Part shown: positions 1 through 8,540 of the stretch, one piece after another | How the letters are laid out: each line of letters starts with the position of its first letter | How positions within the stretch are numbered: position 1 is the first letter of the stretch | From: Micromonospora noduli | GTDB lineage: Bacteria > Actinomycetota > Actinomycetes > Mycobacteriales > Micromonosporaceae | Assembly: GCF_003264365.1 (NCBI RefSeq) | Contig: NZ_PYAK01000002.1 | Coordinates: forward strand, 1 to 64,000 | Length of the DNA: 64,000 nucleotides | Direction of reading: 5' to 3' | Notes under the pieces: model-generated | What the model was told of the DNA's origin: nothing | What the model saw: the letters and a program-made list of their open reading frames with translations, nothing else | Database searches by the model: none | Made by a program: the position numbers and the translations under genes

Positions 1-22
1 CGCCGAACCGGCCCTCACCGGG

Positions 23-99
23 TGATCCACTCGGGTTCACGGAAGTCGGGGCATCCCGGACGCCCGGACACCCCGACATCATGAAACCCGAGTCGATCA
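23..99. repeat. Long imperfect inverted repeat (hairpin element A)
   Basis: The outer arms TGATCCACTCGGGTT (23-37) and AACCCGAGTCGATCA (85-99) are complementary with one mismatch. Inner arms GTCGGGG (46-52) and CCCCGAC (72-78) also pair, so the 77-nt element could fold into one long hairpin. No gene lies between position 1 and the response-regulator stop at 264. It resembles intergenic palindromic repeats of Micromonosporaceae chromosomes (from memory). It may act as a terminator for the minus-strand operon above it, or be a repeat that moves. Confidence 0.6.
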
Positions 100-124
100 T
101 GCTGGGCCCGACCCGCGCATGCCG

Positions 125-220
125 GGCCTCCGATCCCCGCACCCCGGCCTGGCCCGCGTGTCCGGCCTCCGATCCCCGCCGTCCCGGGCCCGGGACGGCC
201 GTGCACGGCCTCCGATCCCC
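125..220. repeat. Three spaced copies of a 14-bp motif
   Basis: GGCCTCCGATCCCC occurs at 125-138, 164-177 and 207-220, with start-to-start spacing of 39 and 43 bp. The sequence between copies is only loosely similar. The block lies just downstream of the response-regulator gene, beside hairpin element A. It may be a decayed tandem repeat or a set of protein-binding sites; its function is unknown. Confidence 0.5.
178..199. terminator. 22-bp perfect palindrome, possible terminator
   Basis: GCCGTCCCGGG is followed directly by its reverse complement, a 22-bp perfect palindrome about 65 nt beyond the stop of the minus-strand response regulator. There is no T-run, as is usual for high-GC actinomycetes. 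It could form a hairpin or cruciform. A role as terminator for the two-component operon is inferred from position only. Confidence 0.4.
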
Positions 221-263
221 CATGCCGGGGTCGGCCCGTATGCCGCCTACGAGCCTCGGCGGG

Positions 264-908
264 TCAGGTACCCAGGTAGCGCAGGATTGCGAGGATTCGT
301 CGGCTATAGCCCGTTGTGTGCGCGAGGTCGAGTTTGTCGAAGATGGCGTTGACATGCTTCTCGACCGCGCTCTGCGATACATGCAGCCGCTGGGCGATGG
401 CGAGATTCGTGTGCCCCTGGGCCATCTCGTGCAACACGTCCCGTTCCCGGGGCGTGAGCCGACCGAACGGGTCGGGCCGGTCCGAGCCGGCCACCACCTG
501 ACGGACCACCTCCGGGTCGAGGGCGGTTCCTCCGGCGGCGACCCGGTCAAGTGCGTCGAGGAAGTCGTCCACCTGGGCGACCCGGTCCTTGAGGAGGTAG
601 CCGACTCCCTCGGGACGGTCCGCGAGCAGCCGCCCGGCGTAACGCCGCTCCACGTACTGGGAGAGCACGAGGACGCCGGTGTCGGGCCACCGACGACGGA
701 TCTCCAGGGCGGCCCGTAGCCCGTCATCGGTGTGGTTGGGTGGCATCCGGACGTCGGTGACGACCACGTCGGGACGGAATTGTTCGACCGCCTCGACAAG
801 CTGGTCGGCTGTCCCGACCGCCGCGAGCACCTCGTGGTCCTCGTCGGCGAGCAGCCGCGTCAGGCCCTCCCGGAGCAGTGTCGAGTCTTCGGCGAGGACT
901 AGTCGCAC
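264..908 (-). CDS. LuxR/NarL-type response regulator
   Basis: A 214-aa two-component response regulator. The N-terminal receiver domain (about 1-120) has the acidic pair near E7-D8, the phospho-acceptor Asp at D52 in VVTDVRMP, and the later Lys in LLKDR. A C-terminal LuxR-type helix-turn-helix (about 148-205) carries the typical LTPRERDVL start. Translation starts at a GTG that overlaps the 3' end of the upstream histidine kinase gene by 10 bp, so the two are cotranscribed and probably translationally coupled. It should bind DNA when phosphorylated by that kinase. The regulated genes are not evident; the adjacent DedA gene is one possibility. Confidence 0.93.
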   Translation of the reverse strand: MRLVLAEDSTLLREGLTRLLADEDHEVLAAVGTADQLVEAVEQFRPDVVVTDVRMPPNHTDDGLRAALEIRRRWPDTGVLVLSQYVERRYAGRLLADRPEGVGYLLKDRVAQVDDFLDALDRVAAGGTALDPEVVRQVVAGSDRPDPFGRLTPRERDVLHEMAQGHTNLAIAQRLHVSQSAVEKHVNAIFDKLDLAHTTGYSRRILAILRYLGT

Positions 909-2074
909 GGCAGCTGCGCCAGCACTGTCGTCGGACCGCCGGCCGGGCTGGTCACCAGCAGCCGGCCGTCCAGCGCGGCGACCCGTCGCGCGAGCCCGGA
1001 CAACCCGCGTCCGGTCGGGTCCGCCCCGCCGACGCCGTCGTCATGTACGCGCATCCGGATCCACCCATCCCGTACTCCGATATCGACCGTGACCAGGGTA
1101 GCGGCGGCGTGTTTCGCGGCGTTGGTGAGCGCCTCGCAGGCCACGAAGTACAACACCGTCTCGACCTGCCGCTCGGGGCGGACCGGCAGCTCGCAGCGGA
1201 TCCGCACCGGCACCTCGGATCCGCGGGCGACGATGGCCAGGACCTCGCCCAGATCGCTGTCGTCCAGCGCTGACGGGTAGACCCGCCACGCCACCTCGCG
1301 CAACTCTTCGATGGCCCGCTGCACATCCTCGTGGGCCTGGGCGAGCAGTGCGTGTGTGCGATCGGCGTCGCGGGCGCGCCGGGCCCGGCCGAGCAGCATG
1401 CCGAGGGCGACCAGCCGCTGTTGGAGTCCGTCATGCAGATCGCGTTCGATGCGCTGCCGTTCGGCGTCGACAGCGGCGATGACCCCGGCCCGACTGGTGG
1501 TCAGCTCATGGACGCGCCGCGTCAGCTCGGCCCGACTTCCCGGCCCGAGCAGTCGTCGCGCCAGCCGGATGTCCAGCGCGGCGATGCTGGCAACGGCTTG
1601 GACGTTGAGCAGTAACAGCACCGCCCCGACGGCGATCTGGGACAGGGCGTCGAGGAGGGTCAGCTCTCCGCGCACCGCCGCACGCAGCACGATCCCGGCC
1701 AGCACCACGCCGACGCCGAGCACGGCGTACGCCAGCAGGCCGAGCGTTCCGGGTAACAGTCGGGCGGCCAGGTAGCCGAGCTGCCGCCGGGTCGCCACGG
1801 TGTTCGGCGCGGGCAGATCCTCCGCGGCGAGCAGCCCGGCGAGGCGGCGATGTTCCATCCGCACCAGCCGCTCCCCGTACCGGTCGGTCAGGCCAGCAAC
1901 GCGACGGCCGGCCGCAGGCGCTACCGGGCGCACGCTGGATGCGACGGCCGCGACGGCGAGGAAGGCGAACTCGACGGCGGCCGTCACGATTCCGACGGCG
2001 ACGCCGAGCGGCAGCCGGAGCCACCACCTGCCGGTTCGCCGTTCCGCCACCACCCCGCCCGCCTTCCGCATCAC
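899..2074 (-). CDS. Sensor histidine kinase, HisKA_3/NarX type
   Basis: A 391-aa membrane histidine kinase. Hydrophobic segments lie near 20-48, 106-132 and 143-168. The dimerisation/phospho-acceptor helix contains ERDLHDGLQQRL with the His near 214. The ATPase domain shows the N box (EALTNAAKHA) and a G box (DDGVGG, GRGLSGL) and ends at the C terminus. There is no large extracellular sensor domain, so the signal may be sensed in or near the membrane. The first codons are GTG-ATG; a GGGGGA Shine-Dalgarno sits about 6 nt before the GTG. It is the first gene of a pair with the response regulator and its cognate partner. Confidence 0.93.
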   Translation of the reverse strand: MMRKAGGVVAERRTGRWWLRLPLGVAVGIVTAAVEFAFLAVAAVASSVRPVAPAAGRRVAGLTDRYGERLVRMEHRRLAGLLAAEDLPAPNTVATRRQLGYLAARLLPGTLGLLAYAVLGVGVVLAGIVLRAAVRGELTLLDALSQIAVGAVLLLLNVQAVASIAALDIRLARRLLGPGSRAELTRRVHELTTSRAGVIAAVDAERQRIERDLHDGLQQRLVALGMLLGRARRARDADRTHALLAQAHEDVQRAIEELREVAWRVYPSALDDSDLGEVLAIVARGSEVPVRIRCELPVRPERQVETVLYFVACEALTNAAKHAAATLVTVDIGVRDGWIRMRVHDDGVGGADPTGRGLSGLARRVAALDGRLLVTSPAGGPTTVLAQLPCD

Positions 2075-2158
2075 GCCTGTTCCCCCTTGCTCTGCGTCGT
2101 CTGACCCGCCCGCAAGCGACCCGGTGGCGCGTGGGGTGAAGTAGAAGACAAGGGCTGG

Positions 2159-2941
2159 CTAGCGCTCGTCGGAGGCCCACGATCCGCTTCGGTAGAGGGT
2201 GCCGCGACCGCCCGGGTCGGGCATCCCGTTCAGTGCGCTCTGCTCGGGTTCGGTCGGCTCGGGGTTGCGGGCGGCACGGCGGGCCTTCAGCACGCGGGAC
2301 CCGACGAACCAGGCGGCCGCCGCCACGCAGACCACGATCACCACTTTCTGGAGCGTGCCGACGTAGCCCTCGACGAGGTGCCAGTTGTCGCCCAGCAGGT
2401 AGCCCGCGAGCACGAAGGTGGTGTTCCAGATCAGGCTACCCAGCGTGGTGTAGAGCAGGAACGTGGTCACCGGCATCCGCTCCACGCCGGCCGGAATGGA
2501 GATCAGGCTGCGGAAGATCGGGATCATCCGGCCGAAGAAGACCGCTTTCACACCGTGCCGCAGGAACCACGCCTCGGTCCGGTCCACGTCGCTGAGCTTG
2601 ACCAGCGGAAGCCGGGAGACGATGGCGCGCATCCGGTCGCGCCCCAGGGCCGCGCCGATCAGGTAGAGCGCGAGCGCGCCCACCACCGAACCCAGCGTGG
2701 TCCAGAAGATCGCACCGACCAGACTCATCCGTCCCTGCGCGGCGACGAACCCGGCCAGCGGCAGGATCACCTCACTGGGGATCGGCGGGAAGAGGTTCTC
2801 CAACGCCACTGCCAGACCGGCACCCGGCCCGCCGAGTCGTTCCACCAGGTCAGTGACGTAGCCGACGATCCCGTCCTGTGGTGGTTCCGCTGCGGCGGCG
2901 GGGGTTCCGGTGGCGAACACGGCGTGGGACGTTCGAATCAT
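2159..2941 (-). CDS. DedA-family membrane protein
   Basis: A 260-aa polytopic protein of the DedA/SNARE-associated family. It shows the N-terminal re-entrant segment with ENLFPPIPSEVILPLAG, a conserved GRDRMR region and FFGRMIPIFRSLISIPAG, all family hallmarks, followed by two C-terminal membrane segments. Bacterial DedA proteins are linked to membrane-lipid (undecaprenyl-phosphate or phospholipid) flipping and envelope homeostasis. The basic C-terminal tail is cytosolic by the positive-inside rule. It is divergent from the nitrilase gene, with about 80 bp between the chosen starts, so both promoters must lie there or within coding sequence. Confidence 0.9.
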   Translation of the reverse strand: MIRTSHAVFATGTPAAAAEPPQDGIVGYVTDLVERLGGPGAGLAVALENLFPPIPSEVILPLAGFVAAQGRMSLVGAIFWTTLGSVVGALALYLIGAALGRDRMRAIVSRLPLVKLSDVDRTEAWFLRHGVKAVFFGRMIPIFRSLISIPAGVERMPVTTFLLYTTLGSLIWNTTFVLAGYLLGDNWHLVEGYVGTLQKVVIVVCVAAAAWFVGSRVLKARRAARNPEPTEPEQSALNGMPDPGGRGTLYRSGSWASDER

Positions 2942-3023
2942 GCGCCCACGTTACGAAGTCATCCTGAGAGTCGACCATGGGGCCGACCGCCCGACCGCGC
3001 GGGTCGACCACACCGGTGGGGGT

Positions 3024-3767
3024 GTGGAAAGCCGCACCCCGCTGCGGCTCGCGGTGGTCCAGCCGCCGTGCGTACCCCTGGATGTCGCGGCAAACGCGCG
3101 GGCGCACGCCGCCGCGGTCCGCGCGGCGCGCGCCCGGGTGGTGGTCTTTCCGGAGCTGTCGCTGACCGGGTACGAGTTGGACGCGCCGGTCGTGTCGGTC
3201 GACGACCCGCGGTTGGCGCCCCTGGTCGAGGCGTGCGCCGAGGCGGGTGCGCTGGCCCTGGCCGGTGCGCCGGTCACCGGCGACCACATAGCGATGCTGG
3301 CGGTGACCGGCGGCGGTGCGACGGTGGCGTACCGGAAGATGTGGCTGGGGGACGCGGAGGCCCGCCGGTTCCGGCCGGGCGATGCCCCGGTCGTGCTCGA
3401 TGTGGACGGTTGGCGGGTGGGGCTGGCGATCTGCAAGGACACCGGCGTGGCCGCGCACGCGGACCGGACGGCCGCGCTCGGCATCGACGTGTACGCGGCG
3501 GGCGTCCTGGAGTCGGCCCGCGACGCCGCCGTGATAGACCAGCGGGTGCACCGGATCACCACCGCGCACCAGGTCTGGGTGGCGGTGGCGAGCTTCGCCG
3601 GGTCGACCGGCGGTGGCTACACCGAGGCGGCGGGGCGGTCGGGCGTCTGGACGCCGGACGGCGCGGTGTACGCCCGCGCGGGCACCGACCCGGGCGAGTC
3701 GGTCAGTGCCAGCCTCACGTCGCCCGACCGGGGCGGCGGCGCGGGCGCGGTTAGGGTGACGGAATGA
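3024..3767 (+). CDS. Carbon-nitrogen hydrolase (nitrilase superfamily)
   Basis: About 247 aa from the GTG at 3024. The upstream ATG at 2910 would overlap the divergent DedA gene and adds nothing family-like. The catalytic Glu-Lys-Cys triad is visible: E in VVVFPELSLTGYE, K in VAYRKMWLG and C in VGLAICKDTG. The protein should hydrolyse an amide or nitrile C-N bond in the cytosol; the substrate cannot be told. The stop overlaps the start of the MOSC gene (ATGA), suggesting translational coupling. Confidence 0.85.
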   Translation: MESRTPLRLAVVQPPCVPLDVAANARAHAAAVRAARARVVVFPELSLTGYELDAPVVSVDDPRLAPLVEACAEAGALALAGAPVTGDHIAMLAVTGGGATVAYRKMWLGDAEARRFRPGDAPVVLDVDGWRVGLAICKDTGVAAHADRTAALGIDVYAAGVLESARDAAVIDQRVHRITTAHQVWVAVASFAGSTGGGYTEAAGRSGVWTPDGAVYARAGTDPGESVSASLTSPDRGGGAGAVRVTE

Positions 3768-4597
3768 TCTCCGGACGGGTGGTGCAGCTGCGGCGGTACC
3801 CGGTGAAGTCGCTGCTCGGAGAGCGGACCTCGGCCGCCGACATCGGCGAGACCGGCGTCGCGGGTGACCGCGTGCTGGCGCTGCTGGATCGGGCCAGTGG
3901 ACGGGTGGCCAGCGCCAAGCAACCCCATCGCTGGCGCGACCTGCTCACGCTACGAGCGACCGGCGGGGTGACCGATCCGGTACGGATCACAGTGCCCGAC
4001 GGCCGACACCTGTCGGTCGAGGACCCCGACATCGACACGGCGCTCAGCGCTGCGGTCGGCCGCCCGGTGACCCTCGTCGACGCCGTACCGCCCGGCGCCA
4101 CCCTGCTGCGCTCGCACCCGGAGGCGGTGCTCGCCGCCGGCCTCACCGACGAGGTCCCGGCCGACGAGAGCCGGCTCGGGTCGGTGCTGCCCGGCACCTT
4201 CTTCGACTTCGCTCCGATCCACCTGGTCACCACCGCGACCCTGGACCGGATCGCCGGGCAGCTGCCGCCCGGGGCGGGGACGCTGGAACGCTACCGGCCC
4301 AACCTGGTGCTCGACACGGGCACGGATGCCTTCGCCGAGAACGGCTGGGTCGGCCGGGAACTGCGCGTCGGCCCGGACCTGGTGCTTGCCGTGCTCGCCC
4401 CGACGCCGCGCTGCGCGGTGCCCACGCTCGCGCACGGCCCGCTGCCCCGCGAGACCGAGGCGCTGCGGGTGCCCGCCCGGCTCAACCGGATCGAACCCCT
4501 ACCAGGAATGGGTCCCCAGCCGTGTGTCGGCGCGTACGCCACCGTGGTCCGGTCCGGGCGGGTGGCGGACGGCGACCAGGTTACGGTCGGCCCATGA
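3764..4597 (+). CDS. MOSC domain protein
   Basis: A 277-aa protein with an N-terminal MOSC beta-barrel domain (starting with the typical RRYPVKSLLGE) and a C-terminal MOSC domain that includes the Cys of PTPRCAVPT and the closing QPCVGAYATV. MOSC proteins bind molybdenum cofactor or act as molybdenum-dependent reductases of N-hydroxylated compounds (YcbX/mARC-like), using a conserved Cys as the Mo ligand. It overlaps the genes on both sides by 4 bp (ATGA), so nitrilase, MOSC and VOC genes form a tight run. A TAGGGT hexamer 6 nt before the ATG could also drive a leaderless transcript. Confidence 0.88.
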   Translation: MISGRVVQLRRYPVKSLLGERTSAADIGETGVAGDRVLALLDRASGRVASAKQPHRWRDLLTLRATGGVTDPVRITVPDGRHLSVEDPDIDTALSAAVGRPVTLVDAVPPGATLLRSHPEAVLAAGLTDEVPADESRLGSVLPGTFFDFAPIHLVTTATLDRIAGQLPPGAGTLERYRPNLVLDTGTDAFAENGWVGRELRVGPDLVLAVLAPTPRCAVPTLAHGPLPRETEALRVPARLNRIEPLPGMGPQPCVGAYATVVRSGRVADGDQVTVGP

Positions 4598-5034
4598 GCA
4601 CTGTCCCCTCCCGACTGTCCGTGGTCACCCTGGGAGCACGCGACGTCGCCGCGCTGCGGTCGTTCTACCGGTCGTTGGGTTGGCCCGAGCTGCCGGCCAG
4701 TGACGACGGCTGGTCGGCCTTTCTGCTCGGTGGTGTGCTGTTCGCGCTCTTCCCACTACCGGAGTTGGCCGCCGAGGCGGCGCCGGGCGTGCCCGCGCCG
4801 GCCGGTGGCTGGTCGGGGGTCACCCTGGCCTGCAACGTCGACAGCCGCGACGAGGTCGACACGGCGTTCGAAGCGGCGGTCGCGGCGGGCGCGACGGTGG
4901 TGGCGGAGCCGACCGACCGGTCCTGGGGTGGGCGCTCCGGCTACATCGCCGACCCGGAGGGCAACCGTTGGGAGATCGCGTGGGCGGGCACCGCCCGCTT
5001 CGACGAGCGCGGCGCTCTTCTCTCCTTCGGCTGA
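4594..5034 (+). CDS. VOC/glyoxalase-fold protein
   Basis: A 146-aa vicinal-oxygen-chelate protein with two beta-alpha-beta-beta-beta repeats. It begins SVVTLGARDVAALRSFYRSLGWPE and ends with the family-typical GYIADPEGNRWEIAW. The ATG at 4594 overlaps the MOSC stop (ATGA) and starts directly at the fold, so it is preferred to the in-frame ATG at 4522. VOC members bind divalent metals and include glyoxalases, dioxygenases and antibiotic-binding proteins. The exact role here is unknown. Confidence 0.85.
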   Translation: MSTVPSRLSVVTLGARDVAALRSFYRSLGWPELPASDDGWSAFLLGGVLFALFPLPELAAEAAPGVPAPAGGWSGVTLACNVDSRDEVDTAFEAAVAAGATVVAEPTDRSWGGRSGYIADPEGNRWEIAWAGTARFDERGALLSFG

Positions 5035-5079
5035 GCAATGGTGTTTGCGCGTCGACGATGACCTTGGAATGCTTCGGGC

Positions 5080-5580
5080 ATGACCTCCTTTCCTCCGACC
5101 TTCGCCGATGATGTCGTCGGCCAGTCAGCGCAGGCACAGTTCGAGGCGTTCATCGACGAGCACCGCAAGGCGCTCAACGGCTACCTGGACGGGCTGACCG
5201 AGGAGCAGGCGCGCCGGTCGTTGGTGCCGTCCCGGACGACGCTGCTGGGTCTGGTGAAGCACGCCGCGTTCGTGGAGAAGGTCTGGTTCGACGAGGCCGT
5301 CACGTGCCGGTCACGCGCCGAGATCGGCATCCCGGCCACGCCGGACGAGTCGTTCATCCTCGACGACGGCGACACGATCGCCACCGTTCAGCGCGCGCAC
5401 CGGGAAGCCTGCGAAGCCTCCCGCCGCGCCACGTCCAGCCTGGGCCTCGACGACCTGCTTCGCGGCAACCGGCGCGGCCCGCTGCCGCTGCGCTGGGTCT
5501 ACCTGCACGTGCTGCGAGAGTTCGCCCAGCACTGCGGGCACGCGGAGATCCTGCGCGAGCAGATCCTGGCCGCCGACTAG
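5080..5580 (+). CDS. DinB/DUF664-family protein
   Basis: A 166-aa four-helix-bundle protein of the DinB-like superfamily. Candidate metal-binding histidines appear in GLVKHAAFVEKVWF and near the C terminus in LREFAQHCGHAEILREQ. Members include mycothiol- and bacillithiol-dependent enzymes that act with a divalent metal. Since actinomycetes make mycothiol, thiol transfer is possible, but no substrate can be named. It is followed after 9 bp by a GNAT gene on the same strand and probably cotranscribed with it. Confidence 0.85.
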   Translation: MTSFPPTFADDVVGQSAQAQFEAFIDEHRKALNGYLDGLTEEQARRSLVPSRTTLLGLVKHAAFVEKVWFDEAVTCRSRAEIGIPATPDESFILDDGDTIATVQRAHREACEASRRATSSLGLDDLLRGNRRGPLPLRWVYLHVLREFAQHCGHAEILREQILAAD

Positions 5581-5589
5581 CACCGCCGC

Positions 5590-6114
5590 ATGCCCAAGCT
5601 GGTCGCGCCCGCCGTCCGCCTGCACGCCGCCTGGCTGGAGGCGCACGACGAGTGGGGTCCCGGCCTCCACGAGGACGGTTTCGGTCTGCAGTCGACCGAT
5701 GAGGTGCGCTCGCCGGACGGGTTCGCGACCTGGGTTACCCGGCTGGCCGACCGGTCGGGTCCAGACGGGCCGCTGGAGGATAGTCGGGTGCGGTGCACGT
5801 ACCGATGGATCGTCGAGGACGACCGGGTCCTCGGCGGAATCGCGCTGCGACACGAACTCGACGACTACCTGTTGCGGGTTGGCGGACACATCGGATACGG
5901 CATCCGCCCGTCCGCCCGCCGCCGCGGGCTGGCGACCTGGGCACTGGACCGGATGCTCGGCGAGGCCCGAGCGCTCGGGTTGGATCGGGTGCTGCTCGCC
6001 TGCGAGGCGGACAACACCGCGTCGGCGAAGACGATCGAACGCCTCGGCGGCGTCCTCGAGGACATCCGAGACACCGAACTCGGCCCAGCCCGGCGGTACT
6101 GGATCACGCTCTAG
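5590..6114 (+). CDS. GNAT-family N-acetyltransferase
   Basis: A 174-aa acetyltransferase. The acetyl-CoA-binding motif A is seen in GYGIRPSARRRGLATWALDRM (Q/RxxGxG/A-like) at about 97-118, followed by the typical LLACEADNTASAKTIERLGG. It would transfer an acyl group from CoA to an amine of an unidentified small molecule or protein. The start lies 9 bp after the DinB gene. Its 3' end overlaps the convergent histidine-phosphatase gene by 11 bp. Confidence 0.87.
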   Translation: MPKLVAPAVRLHAAWLEAHDEWGPGLHEDGFGLQSTDEVRSPDGFATWVTRLADRSGPDGPLEDSRVRCTYRWIVEDDRVLGGIALRHELDDYLLRVGGHIGYGIRPSARRRGLATWALDRMLGEARALGLDRVLLACEADNTASAKTIERLGGVLEDIRDTELGPARRYWITL

Positions 6115-6745
6115 CCCACCCCCCGGTGTCGGCGAAGCGACGCAGCGTCCAGCGGGCCGGCGGCCAACCGCCGGGGTCGTGGTCGGTGGTCCATTCGGTG
6201 ATCGAGGCCGGGGGCACGTCCAGGTCGAACGCCCGGAAGACCGGCTGCGCGGCCAGCGCGTGGAACGCGCCCTCGACTGTCTCGCTGTGGCCGACCAGGA
6301 CCACTGTGGAGCCCCGGTGGCGGTGGGCGATCTCCATGATCGCGCGGCTGACGCGGACCACCAGTTCAGCCCAGCTCTCGTTGCCCTCCTCGAACGGTCG
6401 GAACACGCCGCCACCCGCCACCGCGTGGTCGGTGCGGAAGAGTGCGGTCGGCAGGCCGTCGGCGTACGGGGGTGTGTGCCAGGTGCAGAGACCACAGTCG
6501 GCCACGGGTCGGACGCCGAACGCCGCGCCGATCGGTTGCGCGGTCTCGACGGCCCTGCGCAGCACGGACGAGTAGACCGCCACCGGCCCGTCGGCGGCGA
6601 CCTCGCCGGTGAGCCGGTTGGCCAGGTCGTGTGCCTGCTCGTGGCCGAGGGCGGTGAGGCCCCGACAGCCACGTGGCCCACCGACGATTCCTTCGAGCTG
6701 GTGGACCGACTCGCCGTGTCGCACGAAGATCAGACGTGTCCGCAT
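6104..6745 (-). CDS. Histidine phosphatase (phosphoglycerate-mutase-like)
   Basis: A 213-aa protein of the histidine phosphatase superfamily. The catalytic RHG motif lies at residues 9-11 (IFVRHGES), the second conserved Arg at SSVLRRAVETAQ, and the second His in VVLVGHSETVEG. A phosphohistidine intermediate is expected. Substrate specificity within the family (phosphosugars, nucleotides or proteins) cannot be read from sequence. Its 3' end overlaps the convergent GNAT gene. Confidence 0.9.
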   Translation of the reverse strand: MRTRLIFVRHGESVHQLEGIVGGPRGCRGLTALGHEQAHDLANRLTGEVAADGPVAVYSSVLRRAVETAQPIGAAFGVRPVADCGLCTWHTPPYADGLPTALFRTDHAVAGGGVFRPFEEGNESWAELVVRVSRAIMEIAHRHRGSTVVLVGHSETVEGAFHALAAQPVFRAFDLDVPPASITEWTTDHDPGGWPPARWTLRRFADTGGWARA

Positions 6746-6778
6746 CGGGACATCATGCCAGCGGTATCGACAGAGGTA

Positions 6779-8236
6779 TCAGTCGTCCGTACGGCTGGTG
6801 GAGAAGCTGTCGGCCCGCGCGAGCAGAGCGTCCAGTTTCGCGCCCGTCTGCGCTGATAGGCGGCCCCGCCGCACCAGCTCGGCGATGTGGTCCCGTAGGT
6901 CGGCGACACGCTCGGCGCGGTCCCTGGTCCGGCGGTTGAGGTCGGCGAGGTCGTCGCGCAGATCTTCGGCGGTCTTCCGTTCGACGTCACCGCGGGCGAC
7001 AGCTGTGGCGAGGACGGCGGCGAACTCGCTGCTCACCTCCCGGAAGCTGACCGGTAGCTGCTGCCCGACGGTCGAGGGCGCGGTGCTGGCGGCGGGGGGT
7101 GGCGAGGACGGTGCGGTCGGCGTCGGCGAGTGCGTCGTGGGCGCGGGAGCCGGTGCCGAGGTCGACGGCGCGGCGGCGATCTCGGCCGGGTCGGGTGTGC
7201 CCGGGTTGCCGAACGGATCCTCCGCGAGCAGGACGCCGACGCCGATCAGCATGGCGAGCACGGCCGCGACGAGCGCGGCGAGGGGCCGACGCGACCGACG
7301 TCGGGCCGCTGCGGCGGTTGCCGGGACGGGGCGGGCCACCACCGACCGGTCGATCAGGGTGGGCGGGTGGGCGGCCGGCCGGATGCGCAGCAGTTCGGTG
7401 GGCGGCTCGACCGGCTGACCGGCGCCGAAGCGGCGGGCCAGGTGCGCGGCGCTCGGCCGGTCGGCCGGGTTGGCGGCCAGGCAGGCGACGGTCAGCTCGG
7501 CGATGTCGGCGGGAAGGCCGGGCACCCGCAGCGGCGGCACCGGGGTGCCCCGCCGGTGCACCTCCAGCGCGTCCTCCCAGCTCTGCACGGGCAGTGGCGC
7601 CTGCCCGGTGAGGGTGCGGTAGAGCAGTGCGCCGAGGGCGTACACGTCGCTCGCCGGGTCGGGCGGGCCGGCCTTCAGCCGTTCCGGGGCGAAGTAGGCG
7701 GGGGTGCCCATCAGCGGTTCACCGGACTGGCTGTCGAGGCCGCCGAGCGCGGCGATGCCGAAGTCGAGCACCTTGGCGCCGGTATCGGTGAGCATGACGT
7801 TGCCGGGCTTGACGTCGCGGTGCACGACGCCGATGCGGTGCGCGGCGGCCAGCGCGGCGGCGATCTGCCCGGCCACCCGGACCGCCTCCGGCCAGGGCAG
7901 GGGCCCGGTCCGCAGCCGGTCGGCCAGGTTGTGACCGTCGACGAGCTCCATCACCAGGTACGGGACCACTACGCCGCCGGCCAGGGTCGCCTCGGCGTAG
8001 TCGTACACCTGGGTCACGTGTGGGTGGGTCAGCCGGGCGGCCGCGCGGGCCTCGCGTTGGATGGTGGCCCGCAGCTGTGGGTCGGTGGCGAACTGCCCGG
8101 CGAGCACCTTGATCGCGACCGGCCGCCCGAGCACCTCGTCGTCGCCTCGCCACACCTCGGACATGCCGCCGAGGCCGATCCGCTCGTGCAGTACGTAGCG
8201 GTCGTGGAGGCGGAGAGTGGGCGTGAGCGGTGACAT
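6779..8236 (-). CDS. Membrane Ser/Thr protein kinase (Hanks type)
   Basis: About 485 aa from the ATG at 8236, placed just before the kinase fold; the longer reading to 8296 is unlikely. The kinase domain (about 12-275) has the Gly loop RIGLGGMSEVWRG, the VAIK lysine, HRDVKPGN, DFGIAAL and MGTPAYFAPE. A Pro/Ser/Thr-rich stretch surrounds one transmembrane helix (about 320-342). The extracellular part is a helical, charged C-terminal region (about 400-485) with no PASTA repeats. It should phosphorylate cytosolic proteins in response to an outside signal. It is the only kinase of this type in the window and no partner gene adjoins it. Confidence 0.92.
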   Translation of the reverse strand: MSPLTPTLRLHDRYVLHERIGLGGMSEVWRGDDEVLGRPVAIKVLAGQFATDPQLRATIQREARAAARLTHPHVTQVYDYAEATLAGGVVVPYLVMELVDGHNLADRLRTGPLPWPEAVRVAGQIAAALAAAHRIGVVHRDVKPGNVMLTDTGAKVLDFGIAALGGLDSQSGEPLMGTPAYFAPERLKAGPPDPASDVYALGALLYRTLTGQAPLPVQSWEDALEVHRRGTPVPPLRVPGLPADIAELTVACLAANPADRPSAAHLARRFGAGQPVEPPTELLRIRPAAHPPTLIDRSVVARPVPATAAAARRRSRRPLAALVAAVLAMLIGVGVLLAEDPFGNPGTPDPAEIAAAPSTSAPAPAPTTHSPTPTAPSSPPPAASTAPSTVGQQLPVSFREVSSEFAAVLATAVARGDVERKTAEDLRDDLADLNRRTRDRAERVADLRDHIAELVRRGRLSAQTGAKLDALLARADSFSTSRTDD

Positions 8237-8334
8237 GGCTTCACCAGTCTGCCTGGTAACACCGCACTCGACCACTCTGCGTGCCCGGACCCACACTGTT
8301 CGTCCCGTGCGTACCGGAATGGGATTGGTGCGGG

Positions 8335-8538
8335 TCAGGAGCAGCGCGGGGTGCCGGGCAGCGGTCGCGGCTGGATGCGGTCGGCGAGCCGGCGCAGGGC
8401 GAGGGCGGTAGCCTGCCGGGTCGGGGCGAGCAGGGCCCGGCGGGGGTGTTCGACCTGGACCGGGGCGTCCGGTCGGGCCGAGTTGACGTGCCGGTTCATG
8501 GCGTCGAGCGCGGTGATGTATCCGGTGGGAAGTTCCAT
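8335..8538 (-). CDS. Small protein downstream of LacI regulator
   Basis: A 67-aa hypothetical protein. Start chosen at the ATG at 8538 because a GAGGAG Shine-Dalgarno lies 6 nt upstream; the TTG two codons earlier lacks such spacing. GC at third codon positions is very high, as in neighbouring genes, which argues that it is real. It begins MELPTGYITALDAMNRH and is rich in Pro and Arg. No membrane segment, signal or known domain is seen. The start lies 2 bp after the LacI stop, so the two are surely cotranscribed. I do not recognise the family. Confidence 0.65.
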   Translation of the reverse strand: MELPTGYITALDAMNRHVNSARPDAPVQVEHPRRALLAPTRQATALALRRLADRIQPRPLPGTPRCS

Positions 8539-8540
8539 GG

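Noticed and set aside
81..719. A 212-codon plus-strand frame at the left edge
   Set aside because: It runs antisense through the response regulator, and its upstream part covers the repeat block; the protein has no family features.
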